Source of the DNA: Achromobacter xylosoxidans A8
Lineage (GTDB): Bacteria > Pseudomonadota > Gammaproteobacteria > Burkholderiales > Burkholderiaceae_B
Direction of reading: 5' to 3'
Assembly (NCBI RefSeq): GCF_000165835.1
Contig: NC_014640.1
Coordinates: 2,356,001 to 2,420,000, forward strand
DNA: 64,000 nucleotides
Shown: positions 18,170-28,508 of the stretch, piece by piece
Position numbering within the stretch: position 1 is the first letter of the stretch
Layout of the letters: each line of letters starts with the position of its first letter
Position numbers and translations under genes: made by a program
The notes under the pieces: model-generated
What the model saw: only the letters and a program-made list of their open reading frames with translations
Databases searched by the model: none
Told to the model about the DNA's origin: nothing

Positions 18170-18694
18170 AGTGATTATTCGCGAGTCGAGTTAGGAATTA
18201 ATGGCCGCCATATTGTGTGGAAATGTCAGTTTTGACGAGTCAATATTTGTTAATTCTTGACGAAGTTTTCCGGTCGGCAGTTTGAGTTTCTTCGCGCATC
18301 ATCTCTTAATTAGCTTGAATTTTCACTAATTTCGCTATATTCCGGATTTGTGGTCCAGTTTAATGCAGGATAAATGCGGTTTATTGCGCTTTGTTTCGCA
18401 GTTTAGGCGTCCGCGCTGAACAACGATTATATCGGTTTGATAATTTTGTATCTGTTTTAAATACCCGAATTTGTATCTGTAACTGTTTGGTTGCGGAGCG
18501 GTTGGGGCATGGAAATAGGACAAAGTGACCCCCGTCATTTCCTAGCATGGTAGTGTTGATACTGGTATATAAGGTGCAATTGTACTAGGTTGAGACCCTG
18601 TGCATAATTCGTTCATGCCGCAGTGGCCGGCGCGCGGAGGTCGTTTTCAACCGCGTGCGGCACGAGCCGGACTGTCTACTTGCAGAGCGCATCC
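18170..18694. promoter_or_regulatory. AT-rich divergent intergenic region between the secretion operon and leuC
   Basis: 525 bp without a convincing gene and far richer in A+T than its surroundings. It holds two sets of repeats: TTGACGAGTCAA (18232-18243, a palindrome with 2-nt spacer) and a second TTGACGA 25 bp on (18257); and TTTGTATCTGT at 18445-18455 and again 25 bp on at 18470-18480. Both the secretion operon and leuC must start here. No leader peptide or terminator hairpin typical of leucine attenuation was found. Confidence 0.5.
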
Positions 18695-20098
18695 ATGGCC
18701 CAAACTCTTTACGACAAACTCTGGGACGCCCACGTCGTCCACCAGGAATCAGACGGCACCTGTCTGCTCTATATCGACCGCCACCTGGTGCATGAAGTCA
18801 CCAGCCCCCAGGCGTTCGAGGGCCTGGCGATGGCCGGCCGCAAGCCGTGGCGCACGGGCGCCAATCTGGCGGTCGCGGACCACAACGTGCCCACCTTGAA
18901 TCGAGCCCAGGGTATCGACGACCCGATTTCCCGCTTGCAGGTGGATACGCTGGACGCCAACTGCGACAAGTACGGCATCACCGAATTCCGCATGAATGAC
19001 CTGCGCCAGGGCATCGTGCACGTGATCGGCCCGGAACAGGGCGCGACCCTGCCCGGCATGACCGTGGTCTGCGGCGATTCGCACACCAGCACGCACGGCG
19101 CGGTGGGCGCGCTTGCCTTCGGCATCGGCACCTCCGAGGTCGAGCACGTCCTGGCGACCCAGACGCTGCTCATGAAGAAAGCCAAGAGCATGCTGATCAA
19201 GGTCGATGGCGAGCTGCCCTTCGGCTGTACGGCCAAGGACGTGGTCCTGCACATCATCGGCATCATCGGCACCGCGGGCGGCACCGGCTACGCGATCGAA
19301 TTTGCCGGCAGCACGATGCGCGCCCTGTCCGTCGAAGGCCGCATGACCGTCTGCAACATGGCCATCGAAGCCGGCGCCCGTTCCGGCATGGTGGCGGTGG
19401 ACGACAAGACCGTCGAGTATTTCCGCGGCCGTCCCTTTGCGCCCACCGGCGTGCTGTGGGACCAGGCGGTGGGTTACTGGCGCACTCTGCATACCGATGA
19501 GGGCGCCAAGTTCGACGCCGTGGTGGAAATCAACGCCCGCGACATCAAGCCGCAAGTCACCTGGGGCACGTCTCCTGAAATGGTGTTGCCGGTGGATTCC
19601 CGCGTGCCGGACCCCGACCGCGAAAAAGACGACGTGCGCCGCAGCGGCATGGAGCGCGCCCTGCAGTACATGGGCCTGAAGCCCAACACGCCGCTGACCG
19701 ATATCCGTGTGGATCGCGTGTTCATCGGCTCGTGCACCAACTCGCGCATCGAAGACCTGCGCGCAGCCGCCGCTGTCGCGCGCGGCAAGCATGTGGCGTC
19801 CAATGTGCGTCAGGCCATGGTGGTGCCGGGTTCGGGCCTGGTCAAGCAACAAGCCGAGCGCGAAGGGCTGGACAAGATCTTCATCGAAGCCGGTTTTGAA
19901 TGGCGCGAGCCGGGCTGCTCCATGTGCCTGGCCATGAACGCCGACCGTCTCGAACCTGGCGAACGTTGCGCTTCCACCTCGAACCGCAACTTCGAGGGCC
20001 GGCAAGGGCAGGGCGGACGCACCCATCTGGTCAGCCCCGCCATGGCCGCCGCCGCTGCCGTCGCCGGTCATTTCGTCGACGTCCGCACTTTCCGTTAA
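18695..20098 (+). CDS. leuC: 3-isopropylmalate dehydratase large subunit (467 aa)
   Basis: Catalytic subunit of isopropylmalate isomerase, which converts 2-isopropylmalate to 3-isopropylmalate in leucine synthesis. It works as a heterodimer with LeuD in the cytoplasm. The aconitase-type 4Fe-4S ligands are visible as FIGSCTNSR and [11 protein letters not shown]. Length equals the usual 467 residues when started at ATG 18695 ([15 protein letters not shown]); an open upstream extension to 18623 was rejected because it adds residues not found in the family. leuD follows after 25 nt. Confidence 0.97.
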   Translation: MAQTLYDKLWDAHVVHQESDGTCLLYIDRHLVHEVTSPQAFEGLAMAGRKPWRTGANLAVADHNVPTLNRAQGIDDPISRLQVDTLDANCDKYGITEFRMNDLRQGIVHVIGPEQGATLPGMTVVCGDSHTSTHGAVGALAFGIGTSEVEHVLATQTLLMKKAKSMLIKVDGELPFGCTAKDVVLHIIGIIGTAGGTGYAIEFAGSTMRALSVEGRMTVCNMAIEAGARSGMVAVDDKTVEYFRGRPFAPTGVLWDQAVGYWRTLHTDEGAKFDAVVEINARDIKPQVTWGTSPEMVLPVDSRVPDPDREKDDVRRSGMERALQYMGLKPNTPLTDIRVDRVFIGSCTNSRIEDLRAAAAVARGKHVASNVRQAMVVPGSGLVKQQAEREGLDKIFIEAGFEWREPGCSMCLAMNADRLEPGERCASTSNRNFEGRQGQGGRTHLVSPAMAAAAAVAGHFVDVRTFR

Positions 20099-20123
20099 GC
20101 GTCAAGCACCGAGTACCGACATC

Positions 20124-20774
20124 ATGCAAGCATTTACTACTCACGAAGGCCTGGTGGCTCCGCTCGATCGCGAAAACGTCGACACGGACCTCATCATCCC
20201 CAAGCAGTTCCTCAAGTCGATCAAGCGCACCGGCTTCGGCCCGAACCTGTTCGACGAGCTGCGCTATCTGGACCACGGCGAGCCCGGCATGGACAACAGC
20301 AAGCGTCCGTTGAATCCGGATTTCGTGCTGAACCAGCCGCGCTACCAGGGCGCCTCGGTGCTGCTGGCGCGCAAGAACTTCGGCTGCGGCTCCAGCCGCG
20401 AGCACGCGCCCTGGGCGCTGACGCAGTTCGGTTTCCGCGCCATCATCGCGCCGTCCTATGCCGATATTTTCTTTAACAACAGCTTCAAGAACGGCCTGCT
20501 GCCGATCATCCTCTCCGAATTGGAAGTCGCGCGCCTGTTCGACGAAGTGAAGGCCTTCCCGGGCTACAAGCTGCGTGTCGATCTTGAACGCCAGGTCGTG
20601 GTGGCGGCGGACGGGCGGGAGATGGGCTTCGATATTGAGCCCTTCCGCAAGTACTGTCTGTTCAATGGCTTCGACGATATCGGGCTGACCCTGCGCCAGT
20701 CGGACAAGATCCGCGCCTTCGAGGCCGAGCGCTTGGCCCGTCATCCGTGGCTGGAAAGCCGCCCGATCGCCTGA
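20124..20774 (+). CDS. leuD: 3-isopropylmalate dehydratase small subunit (216 aa)
   Basis: Swivelling-domain partner of LeuC. It shows the family sequence [16 protein letters not shown] near the N-terminus and the substrate-loop motif [16 protein letters not shown] around residue 90. Normal length. It lies 25 nt after leuC and 35 nt before leuB on the same strand, so the three genes form one leucine operon. Confidence 0.97.
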   Translation: MQAFTTHEGLVAPLDRENVDTDLIIPKQFLKSIKRTGFGPNLFDELRYLDHGEPGMDNSKRPLNPDFVLNQPRYQGASVLLARKNFGCGSSREHAPWALTQFGFRAIIAPSYADIFFNNSFKNGLLPIILSELEVARLFDEVKAFPGYKLRVDLERQVVVAADGREMGFDIEPFRKYCLFNGFDDIGLTLRQSDKIRAFEAERLARHPWLESRPIA

Positions 20775-20809
20775 CGCCACTCTTATTCTGATTACAGGAT
20801 TGTTTTCGT

Positions 20810-21886
20810 ATGACTCACAACATCGCAGTCTTGCCGGGTGACGGCATCGGCCCGGAAATCGTCGAGCAGGCCGTGCGCGTCCTGAAGGCGCTGGACGTTT
20901 CCTTTGAGATCAAGCAAGCGCCGGTGGGCGGCGCCGCCTTCGATGCGTTCGAGCATCCGCTGCCGCCGGCCACGCTGAACCTGGCCAAGGAATCGGACGC
21001 CGTGCTGTTCGGCGCCGTGGGCGACTGGAAGTACGACAGCCTGCCGCGCGAGTTCCGCCCCGAGCAGGCCATCCTGGGCCTGCGCAAGGCGCTCGGCCTG
21101 TTCGCCAACCTGCGTCCGGCCATTCTGTATCCGGAACTGGCCAGCGCGTCGTCGCTCAAGCCCGAGATCGTGTCCGGCCTGGACATCCTGATCATCCGCG
21201 AACTGACTGGCGACATCTATTTCGGCACGCCGCGCGGCGTGCGTTCGTCGCCCGACGGCGCCTTCACGGGCGAGCGCGAAGGCTACGACACCATGCGCTA
21301 CGCGGAATCCGAAGTGCGCCGGATCGCGCGCATCGGCTTCGAATCGGCCCGCAAGCGCGGCAAGAAGCTGTGCAGCGTGGACAAGGCCAACGTGCTGGAG
21401 ACCTCGCAGTTCTGGCGCGACATCGTCATCGAGATCGCGCGCGAGTATCCCGACGTGGAACTGTCGCACATGTATGTCGACAACGCCGCCATGCAGCTGG
21501 TGCGCAACCCGCGTCAGTTCGACGTCATCGTGACCGGCAACCTGTTCGGCGACATCCTGTCGGACGAAGCGGCCATGCTGACCGGCTCGATTGGCATGCT
21601 GCCCTCGGCTTCGCTGAACGCTGGCGGCCAAGGCTTGTACGAACCCAGCCACGGCTCCGCGCCCGATATCGCCGGCCAGGGCATCGCCAATCCGCTGGCG
21701 ACCATCCTGTCCGCCGCCATGCTGCTGCGCTATTCGCTGAACCTGGCGCCGCAGGCCGACCGCATCGAGGCCGCCGTGCGCCGCGTGCTGGCCGAGGGCC
21801 TGCGCACGGCCGACATCTTCGAGCCGGGCACCACCAAGGTCGGCACGGCGCAGATGGGCGACGCGGTGTTGAAGGCGCTGGCCTGA
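20810..21886 (+). CDS. leuB: 3-isopropylmalate dehydrogenase (358 aa)
   Basis: NAD-dependent oxidative decarboxylation of 3-isopropylmalate to 2-oxoisocaproate, third step of leucine synthesis. Motifs: [11 protein letters not shown] at the N-terminus, the substrate-binding [14 protein letters not shown], the catalytic [11 protein letters not shown] and the NAD-binding [18 protein letters not shown]. Length is normal. A terminator follows at once, closing the leuCDB operon. Confidence 0.97.
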   Translation: MTHNIAVLPGDGIGPEIVEQAVRVLKALDVSFEIKQAPVGGAAFDAFEHPLPPATLNLAKESDAVLFGAVGDWKYDSLPREFRPEQAILGLRKALGLFANLRPAILYPELASASSLKPEIVSGLDILIIRELTGDIYFGTPRGVRSSPDGAFTGEREGYDTMRYAESEVRRIARIGFESARKRGKKLCSVDKANVLETSQFWRDIVIEIAREYPDVELSHMYVDNAAMQLVRNPRQFDVIVTGNLFGDILSDEAAMLTGSIGMLPSASLNAGGQGLYEPSHGSAPDIAGQGIANPLATILSAAMLLRYSLNLAPQADRIEAAVRRVLAEGLRTADIFEPGTTKVGTAQMGDAVLKALA

Positions 21887-21931
21887 TCCTGCCGCCGGAC
21901 GCCCGCGTCCGGCGACCGGGGCGGTACAAGA

Positions 21932-21965
21932 CAAGGGGCGGTCCCGTCAGGCCGCCCCTTGTTTT
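21932..21965 (+). terminator. Intrinsic terminator of leuCDB
   Basis: 10-bp perfect stem (CAAGGGGCGG / CCGCCCCTTG), 10-nt loop, then TTTT, 45 nt past the leuB stop. Confidence 0.85.
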
Positions 21966-22123
21966 GCTGTTGTGGCATCGCCTCGAAAGCACCTTGCATC
22001 CATTGCGGCCCCTATTTTTTATGGTTGCGCCGCAACATCAGGCCGTGCATTCTGATAAATTGTTGAATTGCACGGCTTTTTCCCCCTGGACCCTAGTCTC
22101 CACACCTTTAAAGAGCGATTGAA

Positions 22124-23254
22124 ATGAATCAAGCAGTAGGCCTTGTCGGCTGGCGCGGTATGGTCGGCTCGGTGCTCATGCAACGCATGCGCGACGAGAA
22201 CGACTTCGCACTGATCGAACCGGTGTTTTTCTCCACCAGCAACGCTGGCGGCGCCGCGCCCACTTGGGCCACTGGCGCAGGTCCGCTGCAAGACGCCTAC
22301 AACATTGACGCTCTGAAAAAACTGCCGATCATCGTGACGGCGCAAGGCGGCGACTACACCTCCGAGGTCTACCCGAAGCTGCGCGGCGCGGGTTGGAACG
22401 GCATCTGGATCGATGCCGCCAGCACCCTGCGCATGGCTGAAGACGCCATCATCGTGCTGGATCCGGTCAACCGTCCGGTCATCGACGCGGCGCTCAAGCG
22501 CGGTGTGCGCAACTTCATCGGCGGCAATTGCACCGTCAGCTGCATGCTGATGGGCCTGGCCGGCCTGTTCAACAACGACCTGGTCGAGTGGATGACCTCC
22601 ATGACCTACCAGGCCGCTTCCGGCGGCGGCGCGCAGCACATGCGCGAACTGCTGACCCAGTTCGGCGAAATCAACCAGTCGGTCAAGTCGCTGCTGGACG
22701 ATCCGGCGTCGGCCATCCTGGAAATCGACCGCGGCGTGCTGGCCAAGCAAAAGGATCCGGCGCTGCCCCACGAGCACTTCGGCGTGCCGCTGGGCGGCAA
22801 CCTGATTCCCTGGATCGACAAGGATCTGGGCGACGGCATGTCCAAGGAAGAGTGGAAGGGCGAAGTCGAGACCAATAAGATCCTGGGGCGCGGCGCCGCT
22901 TTCGGCACGCCCGCCACGCCGATCGACGGCCTGTGCGTGCGCATCGGCGCAATGCGCTGCCACAGCCAGGCGCTGACCATCAAGCTCAAGCGCGATGTGC
23001 CGCTGGACGAGATCGAGGCGCTGATCGCCGAAGGCACCCAATGGGCCAAGGTCGTGCCCAACACCAAGGAAGCCACGGTTTCCGCGCTGACCCCGGTTGC
23101 CGTCACCGGTACCCTGGATATTCCGGTGGGCCGTCTGCGCAAGCTGTCGATGGGCTCGCAGTATTTGGGCGCCTTCACCGTGGGCGACCAGTTGCTGTGG
23201 GGCGCCGCCGAGCCGCTGCGCCGCATGCTGCGTATCGCGCTGGCTGAAGCCTGA
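22124..23254 (+). CDS. asd: Aspartate-semialdehyde dehydrogenase (376 aa)
   Basis: NADPH-dependent reduction of aspartyl phosphate to aspartate semialdehyde, the branch point to lysine/diaminopimelate, threonine and methionine. N-terminal NADP motif [17 protein letters not shown]; catalytic cysteine C136 in [12 protein letters not shown]; substrate motif near [23 protein letters not shown]. It resembles the E. coli type in length and motif spacing. It stands between the leu operon terminator and its own, so it is probably monocistronic; AAGAG precedes the ATG. Confidence 0.96.
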   Translation: MNQAVGLVGWRGMVGSVLMQRMRDENDFALIEPVFFSTSNAGGAAPTWATGAGPLQDAYNIDALKKLPIIVTAQGGDYTSEVYPKLRGAGWNGIWIDAASTLRMAEDAIIVLDPVNRPVIDAALKRGVRNFIGGNCTVSCMLMGLAGLFNNDLVEWMTSMTYQAASGGGAQHMRELLTQFGEINQSVKSLLDDPASAILEIDRGVLAKQKDPALPHEHFGVPLGGNLIPWIDKDLGDGMSKEEWKGEVETNKILGRGAAFGTPATPIDGLCVRIGAMRCHSQALTIKLKRDVPLDEIEALIAEGTQWAKVVPNTKEATVSALTPVAVTGTLDIPVGRLRKLSMGSQYLGAFTVGDQLLWGAAEPLRRMLRIALAEA

Positions 23255-23304
23255 TGCCCTTGCAGGCGGCGTTTGGCGCCACCTGATCAAGTACGCAAGG
23301 CAAG

Positions 23305-23330
23305 CAAGGGCACCTCAGGGTGCCCTTGTC
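23305..23330 (+). terminator. Hairpin after asd (probable terminator)
   Basis: 10-bp perfect stem (CAAGGGCACC / GGTGCCCTTG) with a TCAG tetraloop, 50 nt past the asd stop. The T-tail is weak (TCGTTC). Confidence 0.6.
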
Positions 23331-23512
23331 GTTCGCGCGGCGTCTGCGTTGCGGCGCCAGACGGGCTCGCCAACAAATGCAGCCGGGCCTTTCAGGTTTG
23401 TGAAATGCGCATGATCCATTACACTTTTCCCGTGAATTGATGCCTGTTCTCACCTATATGGCGTGAGCCGGCTCCAGCCCGCAAGTCGACTACAAGAACG
23501 GAATTCCAGCTT

Positions 23513-25351
23513 ATGACCCAGCGTTCGCGCCAAGTGAAGCATGCCCGCCGTTTAAAAGCCCTGCAGTGGGCGATTGCGCTGGCGATTGGCTCAAGCGTGT
23601 GTAGTACCGCCATGGCCATGCGCGTGGGGCATTCGCGGGTGGTTTCGGTGCCGGGCGCGCCGTTGCAGGCAGTGGTGGGATTGCAGGAACTGACGCCTGA
23701 CGAGATCGCCTCGCTCAAAGTGTCGGTGGCGGACGAGGCCGCATGGCAACGTGCGGGTCTGAAGCCGCCGGTTCCGCTGGCAAGCATGGTGGTCCGGGTC
23801 GAAGACGGACTGGACGCGACACGCAAGAATCTCCGTGTGCGGGCCTCGCAGCCGCCGACTAGCGGCGCGGTGGACCTGCTGTTGGATATCAGCTCCAGTT
23901 CGGGGCAGCGCCAGGTGCAAGTCAGCATCCTGGTGCCTCTGCGCGGCACCAGCGCGGATGTGACGCCGGCAGCGGTGGGCACGCCGAGCCGCGCGGCCGG
24001 GTCGCGTTCGGTCAATGTGAAGTCGGGCGACAATCTTTTCGCCATCGCCCAACGCAATGCCGTGCCCAACGCATCGGTCTATCAGATGCTGGTGGCCTTG
24101 TGGCGCGCCAATCCCGAGGCGTTCATCCAGAGCAATATGAATCTGGTGAAGGCCGGTCAAAGACTGACGATTCCCGATGCGGCGACCGTGCGTGCCGTGG
24201 ATCCGGCCGAGGCGCGCCGCATCTTCAACGAACATGCCGAGGCGTTCGCGAAGTATCGCGCGCGCATTGGCGCGGCTGCGGGCGCGAACCCGTCCGTGGT
24301 TCAGGGGCAGGGCGCGGCTTCGGGCAGCGTCGCTCCTCCCGCCGATGCCGGGGTGGCGAGCGCCTCGCAGCCGCAGGATCGCGTGCGCCTGTCCTCCGGA
24401 CAGGCGCAAGACAGCGCGCCGGCGCAAGCCGAGGCGCAGGCCGACGCCCGGACGTCGACCGAGCGCGCCATGGCCGATGTCCAGGGGCGCGTGAGCCAGC
24501 TGCAAAGCAACGTCGATGATTTGAACAAGGCGGTGGGACAGCAGGGCGCTGCAGGCGGAGCGTCTGGCGCGGCGGGATCCCCGGGCGCGGCTGGAGCGCC
24601 AGGTGCGGCAGGCGCTTCGGGTGCGGCAGGCGCTTCGGGTGCGGCAGGGACTTCGGGTGCGGCAGGGACTTCGGGTGCGGCAGGGACTTCGGGTGCGGCA
24701 GGGACTTCGGGCCCGGCAGGCGCTTCGGGTGCAGCAGGCGCTTCGGGTGCAGCAGGCGCTTCGGGTGCGGCAGGCACTCCGGGCGCGGCAGGCACTCCGG
24801 GCGCGGCAGGCGCTTCGGGTGCAGCAGGCGCTTCGGGAGCGGCAGGGACTTCGGGCCCGGCAGGCGCTTCGGGCCCGGCAGGCGCTTCGGGCCCGGCAGG
24901 CGCTTCGGGTGCAGCAGGCGCTTCGGGTGCAGCAGGCACTCCGGGTGCGGCAGGCACTCCGGGCGCGGCAGGCACTCCGGGCGCGGCAGGCGCCGCGCCT
25001 GCCTCCGGCGCCGCCGGCACGCCTTCCGCCGCAGGCGCGTCGAGCGCGCCCTCGTCGGAGCAGGCCGCCGGCAAGCCGGCAGATAAGGATCTCACTTCGG
25101 ACATGCCCGCGTGGCTGGCCGATAATCTGCTCGTCATTGTCACTGCGGTGCTGGCGCTGATCGCATTCGCCATCGCGTGGCTCTTGCGCCGGGCCGGCGC
25201 GCGGCGCGGGGACGATGACGAGGAAACCTATGAATTCAACGAGCCAGCGCTGGATACGGCGGCGCTGAACCGCAAGCTCGGCAGCATCAATCTCGACCTG
25301 GACGAACCGCCCACGGACGAACCGCACCGTGTCGGCGGGCCACGGGTTTGA
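23513..25351 (+). CDS. fimV: Short FimV-like LysM protein with collagen-like tract (612 aa)
   Basis: Related to the N-terminal part of FimV, an inner-membrane peptidoglycan-binding protein involved in polar localisation and type IV pili. A signal segment ([20 protein letters not shown]) precedes the FimV N-domain ([34 protein letters not shown]) and a LysM-type segment ([14 protein letters not shown]...[14 protein letters not shown], about 165-225). A Gln/Ala-rich stretch follows, then a Gly-X-Y tract at about 344-497 built of GAA, GAS, GTS, GTP and GPA triplets, one transmembrane helix ([20 protein letters not shown]) and an acidic tail ([10 protein letters not shown]). Full-length FimV has a large TPR cytoplasmic part that is missing here. 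asd-fimV-truA-trpF order is conserved in the betaproteobacteria. truA starts 3 nt after the stop. Confidence 0.85.
   Translation: MTQRSRQVKHARRLKALQWAIALAIGSSVCSTAMAMRVGHSRVVSVPGAPLQAVVGLQELTPDEIASLKVSVADEAAWQRAGLKPPVPLASMVVRVEDGLDATRKNLRVRASQPPTSGAVDLLLDISSSSGQRQVQVSILVPLRGTSADVTPAAVGTPSRAAGSRSVNVKSGDNLFAIAQRNAVPNASVYQMLVALWRANPEAFIQSNMNLVKAGQRLTIPDAATVRAVDPAEARRIFNEHAEAFAKYRARIGAAAGANPSVVQGQGAASGSVAPPADAGVASASQPQDRVRLSSGQAQDSAPAQAEAQADARTSTERAMADVQGRVSQLQSNVDDLNKAVGQQGAAGGASGAAGSPGAAGAPGAAGASGAAGASGAAGTSGAAGTSGAAGTSGAAGTSGPAGASGAAGASGAAGASGAAGTPGAAGTPGAAGASGAAGASGAAGTSGPAGASGPAGASGPAGASGAAGASGAAGTPGAAGTPGAAGTPGAAGAAPASGAAGTPSAAGASSAPSSEQAAGKPADKDLTSDMPAWLADNLLVIVTAVLALIAFAIAWLLRRAGARRGDDDEETYEFNEPALDTAALNRKLGSINLDLDEPPTDEPHRVGGPRV
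24543..24995 (+). repeat. Gly-X-Y coding repeat tract in the fimV-like gene
   Basis: About 450 bp of degenerate 9- and 18-bp units, dominated by GCAGGCGCTTCGGGTGCG and variants such as GCAGGGACTTCGGGTGCG. All unit changes are multiples of three, so slippage would alter tract length without breaking the frame. The encoded tract is collagen-like (Gly every third residue). Confidence 0.9.
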
Positions 25352-25354
25352 TAC

Positions 25355-26164
25355 ATGTCTAGAGTTGCATTGGGGCTGGCGTATGACGGCTCCGCCTGGC
25401 AGGGTTGGCAGACACAGCCGCACCGGCAAACGGTGCAGGACACGCTGGAGGCCGCCCTCGGCAGTTTTTGCGGTGTGAAAGGGCCGGTGGCGACGATCTG
25501 CGCCGGCCGCACGGATACCGGGGTGCACGGCGCGATGCAGGTGGTCCATCTGGACACCGAACTCGACCGGCGGATGGAATCCTGGGTGCGGGGGGTGAAC
25601 GCCTTCCTGCCGTCCAGCATTTCTGTGCAGTGGGCGCAGCCGGTGTCTGACGAATTCCACGCACGGTTTTCCGCACGTGCCCGCACTTACGTCTATTTGC
25701 TGTGGCGCGGCCGGGTTCGGCCCGCGTTGTGGGCGGGCCGGGCGGGCTGGTGTTTCCAGCCGCTGGACGTCGATGCGATGCGGACCGCGGCGAACGCCTT
25801 GCTGGGAGAGCACGACTTTTCCAGCTTCCGTTCTTCGCAGTGTCAGGCCAAGCATCCCGTGCGCCATCTGTACCGGCTGGACATCGATGAGCGCGGGCCG
25901 TTCCTGGTGTTCACGCTGAAGGCCAATGCTTTCCTGCATCATATGGTGCGCAACATCATGGGCGCGCTGTTGCAGATCGGCCAGGGGCGCGAGCCGGTGG
26001 ACTGGATGGCGCAATTGCTGTCCTGGCGCGACCGCAAGCTGGGCGCGCCGACATTCGCGCCCGATGGGCTGTACCTGTCCGCCATCGATTATCCGGAAGA
26101 GTTCGGACTGGATGAACTCGACGGGGGATCGCAGTTGCTGTCGCCGTTTACTCAAACCTATTAG
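25355..26164 (+). CDS. truA: tRNA pseudouridine(38-40) synthase (269 aa)
   Basis: Modifies uridines 38, 39 and 40 in the tRNA anticodon stem. Catalytic aspartate D54 lies in [11 protein letters not shown], and the family motifs [21 protein letters not shown] and [19 protein letters not shown] are present in order. Length is normal. It starts 3 nt after fimV and is probably cotranslated with it; the same order is seen in related bacteria. Confidence 0.97.
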   Translation: MSRVALGLAYDGSAWQGWQTQPHRQTVQDTLEAALGSFCGVKGPVATICAGRTDTGVHGAMQVVHLDTELDRRMESWVRGVNAFLPSSISVQWAQPVSDEFHARFSARARTYVYLLWRGRVRPALWAGRAGWCFQPLDVDAMRTAANALLGEHDFSSFRSSQCQAKHPVRHLYRLDIDERGPFLVFTLKANAFLHHMVRNIMGALLQIGQGREPVDWMAQLLSWRDRKLGAPTFAPDGLYLSAIDYPEEFGLDELDGGSQLLSPFTQTY

Positions 26165-26216
26165 GGATGCCGCCGGCAACGGCGACGCCTGCCCAAGTCC
26201 GATGGAGGCCTTTGCC

Positions 26217-27428
26217 ATGCAACGCCGCGCGTTTTTGAAGCAGACCGCCCTGGGCGGCGCCGCTCTGGTCGCTCCGGCGTTCGCGCAGGAAGTCCCGCTG
26301 GCCGAGGAAAACGCCAGCCCAAACCCGCCAGTAACGCCAGCGGAAGTGCAAGAGGCTCCGGTCACCGCGCCGCAAGTCCCGGCCGCCGCGCCCGAAGCGC
26401 CGGCGGTGGTGGCCGCCCCTCCCAAAGTTGCATGGCGGCTGGCCTCCAGCTTTCCCAATGAGTCGCCGACCCTGTTCGCCGGCGCCGAGGATGTGGCGCG
26501 CTATGTGAGCGAGGTGACGGACGGGCGCTTCAGCATCGAGATTTTTCCGGCAGGCGACCTGGTGCAACCCGGCCAAGTGCTGGAAGCCGTGCAGCACCGT
26601 GTCGTCGATTGCGGCCATACCGCGTCGACCCGTTACTTCGATATCGACCCGGCGCTGTGCTTTGACGCCGGTGTGCCGTTCGGCCTGAATACGCGGCAGA
26701 TGAACGCCTGGATGACGCAGGGCGAAGGACTGGCGCTTACGCGCGTGCTGTTCGACAAGTACAACATCCTGAACTTTCCCTGCGGCTATACCGGCGCGCA
26801 GATGGGGGGCTGGTTTCGCGGGGAAATCAAGACCGTGGACGATCTGCGCGGGTTGAAGGTGAAGGCTGGCGGCTTCGCGCGCCATGTGCTGGCGCGCATG
26901 GGCGCCACGCCCGTCGAGGTGCCGGTGGCCGAAACCTATGCTGCCCTGGAGCAGGGTGTCGTGGACGCCGTCGCCTGGATCGGTCCTTATGACGATGAAA
27001 ACCTGGCGCTCTACAAGGTGGCCCGGAACTACTATTTCCCGGGCTGGTGGGCAGGCACGCTGCAATTGTCCCTGTATGTGAACCAGGACGCCTACGATGA
27101 ATTGCCCAAGCAGTACCAGTCCGCCCTGGCGCTGGCATGCCGCATGGCCACGGGCAACATGATCGCCAAGTACGACGCCGGCAACCCGGACGCGCTGCGC
27201 CGCCTGGTGTCGCGCGGCGCGCAGTTGAAGGCGTTTCCCAAGCCGGTCCTGCAGGCGAGCTACGAGGCCTCGCTTGCCGCCTACCAGGAAATGAGCGCCA
27301 AGGACGCCATGTTCAAGAAGCTCTATGAAAGCATGACGGCGTTCCGCGACAAGGAGACCCCGTGGTTCCGCCTGGCCGAGGGCAGCTTCGACAATCTCGT
27401 GGCCACCTTGGGCCAGCCCGCCGGGTAG
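26217..27428 (+). CDS. TRAP transporter solute-binding protein, DctP/TakP-like, Tat signal (403 aa)
   Basis: Periplasmic substrate-binding protein of the TRAP family. The N-terminus QRRAFLKQTALGGAALVAPAFAQ is a twin-arginine signal, followed by a Pro/Ala/Val-rich spacer (about 26-70) before the domain begins at WRLASSFPNESPTLFAGAE. That opening, with IEIFPAGDLVQP, FPCGYTGAQMGGWF and VDAVAWIGPYDD, resembles binding proteins for 2-oxo acids (TakP type). No TRAP membrane genes lie next to it, so it either pairs with a system elsewhere or has another role. ATG 26217 follows GGAGGC; an in-frame ATG 15 nt upstream would bury that site. Position between truA and trpF is unusual for a transporter gene. 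Confidence 0.88.
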   Translation: MQRRAFLKQTALGGAALVAPAFAQEVPLAEENASPNPPVTPAEVQEAPVTAPQVPAAAPEAPAVVAAPPKVAWRLASSFPNESPTLFAGAEDVARYVSEVTDGRFSIEIFPAGDLVQPGQVLEAVQHRVVDCGHTASTRYFDIDPALCFDAGVPFGLNTRQMNAWMTQGEGLALTRVLFDKYNILNFPCGYTGAQMGGWFRGEIKTVDDLRGLKVKAGGFARHVLARMGATPVEVPVAETYAALEQGVVDAVAWIGPYDDENLALYKVARNYYFPGWWAGTLQLSLYVNQDAYDELPKQYQSALALACRMATGNMIAKYDAGNPDALRRLVSRGAQLKAFPKPVLQASYEASLAAYQEMSAKDAMFKKLYESMTAFRDKETPWFRLAEGSFDNLVATLGQPAG

Positions 27429-27496
27429 GCCGGTCTGCACGCCGGATATACTGACTTGATCGGCCGCGCAGGGCGGCCAGGCAAGCGAAGAGTTTC

Positions 27497-28159
27497 ATGC
27501 GCACACGCATCAAGATCTGTGGATTGACCCGCGAACAGGACATCGACGCCGCCGTCTCGGCAGGCGTCGATGCGATCGGCTTTGTGTTCTACGCCAAGAG
27601 CAAGCGTTGCCTGACGCCGACCCGCGCGGCGCAGTTGCGGCGCATGGTGCCGGCCTTTGTCGACGTGGTGGCCTTGTTCGTGAATCCAGAAGAGGCCGAG
27701 GTGCAGGCTGTGCTGGACCAGGTCAAACCGGAGCTGCTGCAATTCCATGGCGATGAAACGCCGCAGGACTGCGCCCGCTATGGCCACCGTTTTCTACGCG
27801 CATTCCGCGCCGGCGCGCCCGGCCTGGATACCGCGGAAAACCTGGCCTCCACGTGCCGTGCCTACGGCGAGGCCGCGGGCTGGCTGTTCGACAGCTACAG
27901 CGCGGGCTACGGCGGCAGCGGCCACGGCTTCGACTACGCCTTGCTCGACGAGGTAAGGGCTGATCCGGTGTCCCGGCCTCTGATCCTGTCCGGCGGCTTG
28001 AATGCGGAAAACGTCGGCGAGGCGGTGCAATTGATCCGGCCTTGGGCAGTCGATGTGAGCAGCGGCGTGGAGCTTGAGCAAGGGATCAAAAGTTCTGATA
28101 GAATCTCGTTCTTCGTTGCTGCAGCGCAAGCCGCAGACGCGAAGCTGAAGGGAAATTAG
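27497..28159 (+). CDS. trpF: Phosphoribosylanthranilate isomerase (220 aa)
   Basis: Third step of tryptophan synthesis: Amadori rearrangement of phosphoribosylanthranilate. A TIM barrel with the catalytic cysteine in KICGLTREQD and the catalytic aspartate in LFDSYSAGYGGSGHGFDY; phosphate-binding LSGGLNAENV near the end. Normal length. trpB and trpA, which commonly come next in this group, do not follow; a tRNA gene does. Confidence 0.96.
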   Translation: MRTRIKICGLTREQDIDAAVSAGVDAIGFVFYAKSKRCLTPTRAAQLRRMVPAFVDVVALFVNPEEAEVQAVLDQVKPELLQFHGDETPQDCARYGHRFLRAFRAGAPGLDTAENLASTCRAYGEAAGWLFDSYSAGYGGSGHGFDYALLDEVRADPVSRPLILSGGLNAENVGEAVQLIRPWAVDVSSGVELEQGIKSSDRISFFVAAAQAADAKLKGN

Positions 28160-28319
28160 TAGTGCAGTGCAGGCGGTTTGAAGCAGTGCGGCAAAGCTGA
28201 AAAGCTGCGCCACGGAGCTCTTCAAAATGCGTTGCGTGAGAAGTCTGAAGGCATATGCAAAAGCAAACGCCGCAAACTTCGAAACGCAATAAATAGTGCA
28301 AAAAATCTTCCGAGACGAT

Positions 28320-28348
28320 TTGCATAGTTTAAAAAAGCACTATATAAT
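28320..28348 (+). promoter_or_regulatory. Sigma-70 promoter of tRNA-Val
   Basis: -35 TTGCAT (28320-28325), 17-bp spacer, -10 TATAAT (28343-28348), 13 nt before the mature tRNA 5' end. The surrounding 60 bp are A+T rich. Confidence 0.8.
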
Positions 28349-28361
28349 TCTTCTTCTTTGC

Positions 28362-28438
28362 AGGCGGTTAGCTCAGCTGGTTAGAGCGCCACGTTGACAT
28401 CGTGGAGGTCGTTGGTTCGATTCCAATACCGCCTACCA
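28362..28438 (+). tRNA. tRNA-Val, anticodon GAC
   Basis: Complete 77-nt cloverleaf with encoded CCA. Acceptor stem AGGCGGT pairs with ACCGCCT; D arm GCTC/GAGC; anticodon stem CCACG/CGTGG around loop TTGACAT (anticodon GAC, valine); T arm ATTGG-type stem around TTCGATT. Followed directly by its terminator. Confidence 0.97.
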
Positions 28439-28475
28439 AATTCCTGCAAAGTGCTGTCAAGCACGGCAAAAGAAA

Positions 28476-28508
28476 AAGCCGCCAAGTCGATGACTTGGCG
28501 GCTTTTTT
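28476..28508 (+). terminator. Intrinsic terminator of tRNA-Val
   Basis: 13-bp perfect stem (AAGCCGCCAAGTC / GACTTGGCGGCTT), 3-nt loop, TTTTTT tail. Confidence 0.92.

Noticed and set aside
18590..18694. Leucine-rich leader peptide or attenuator before leuC
   Set aside because: No Leu-codon run and no terminator hairpin was found in this stretch.
24590..24995. Repeat tract considered as a CRISPR or non-coding satellite
   Set aside because: Units have no spacers and keep a Gly-X-Y reading frame through the whole tract.
23591..26458. A 955-codon frame antisense to fimV and truA
   Set aside because: The sense strand encodes recognised proteins; the antisense product is Arg/Ala/Cys repeats from the collagen-like tract.
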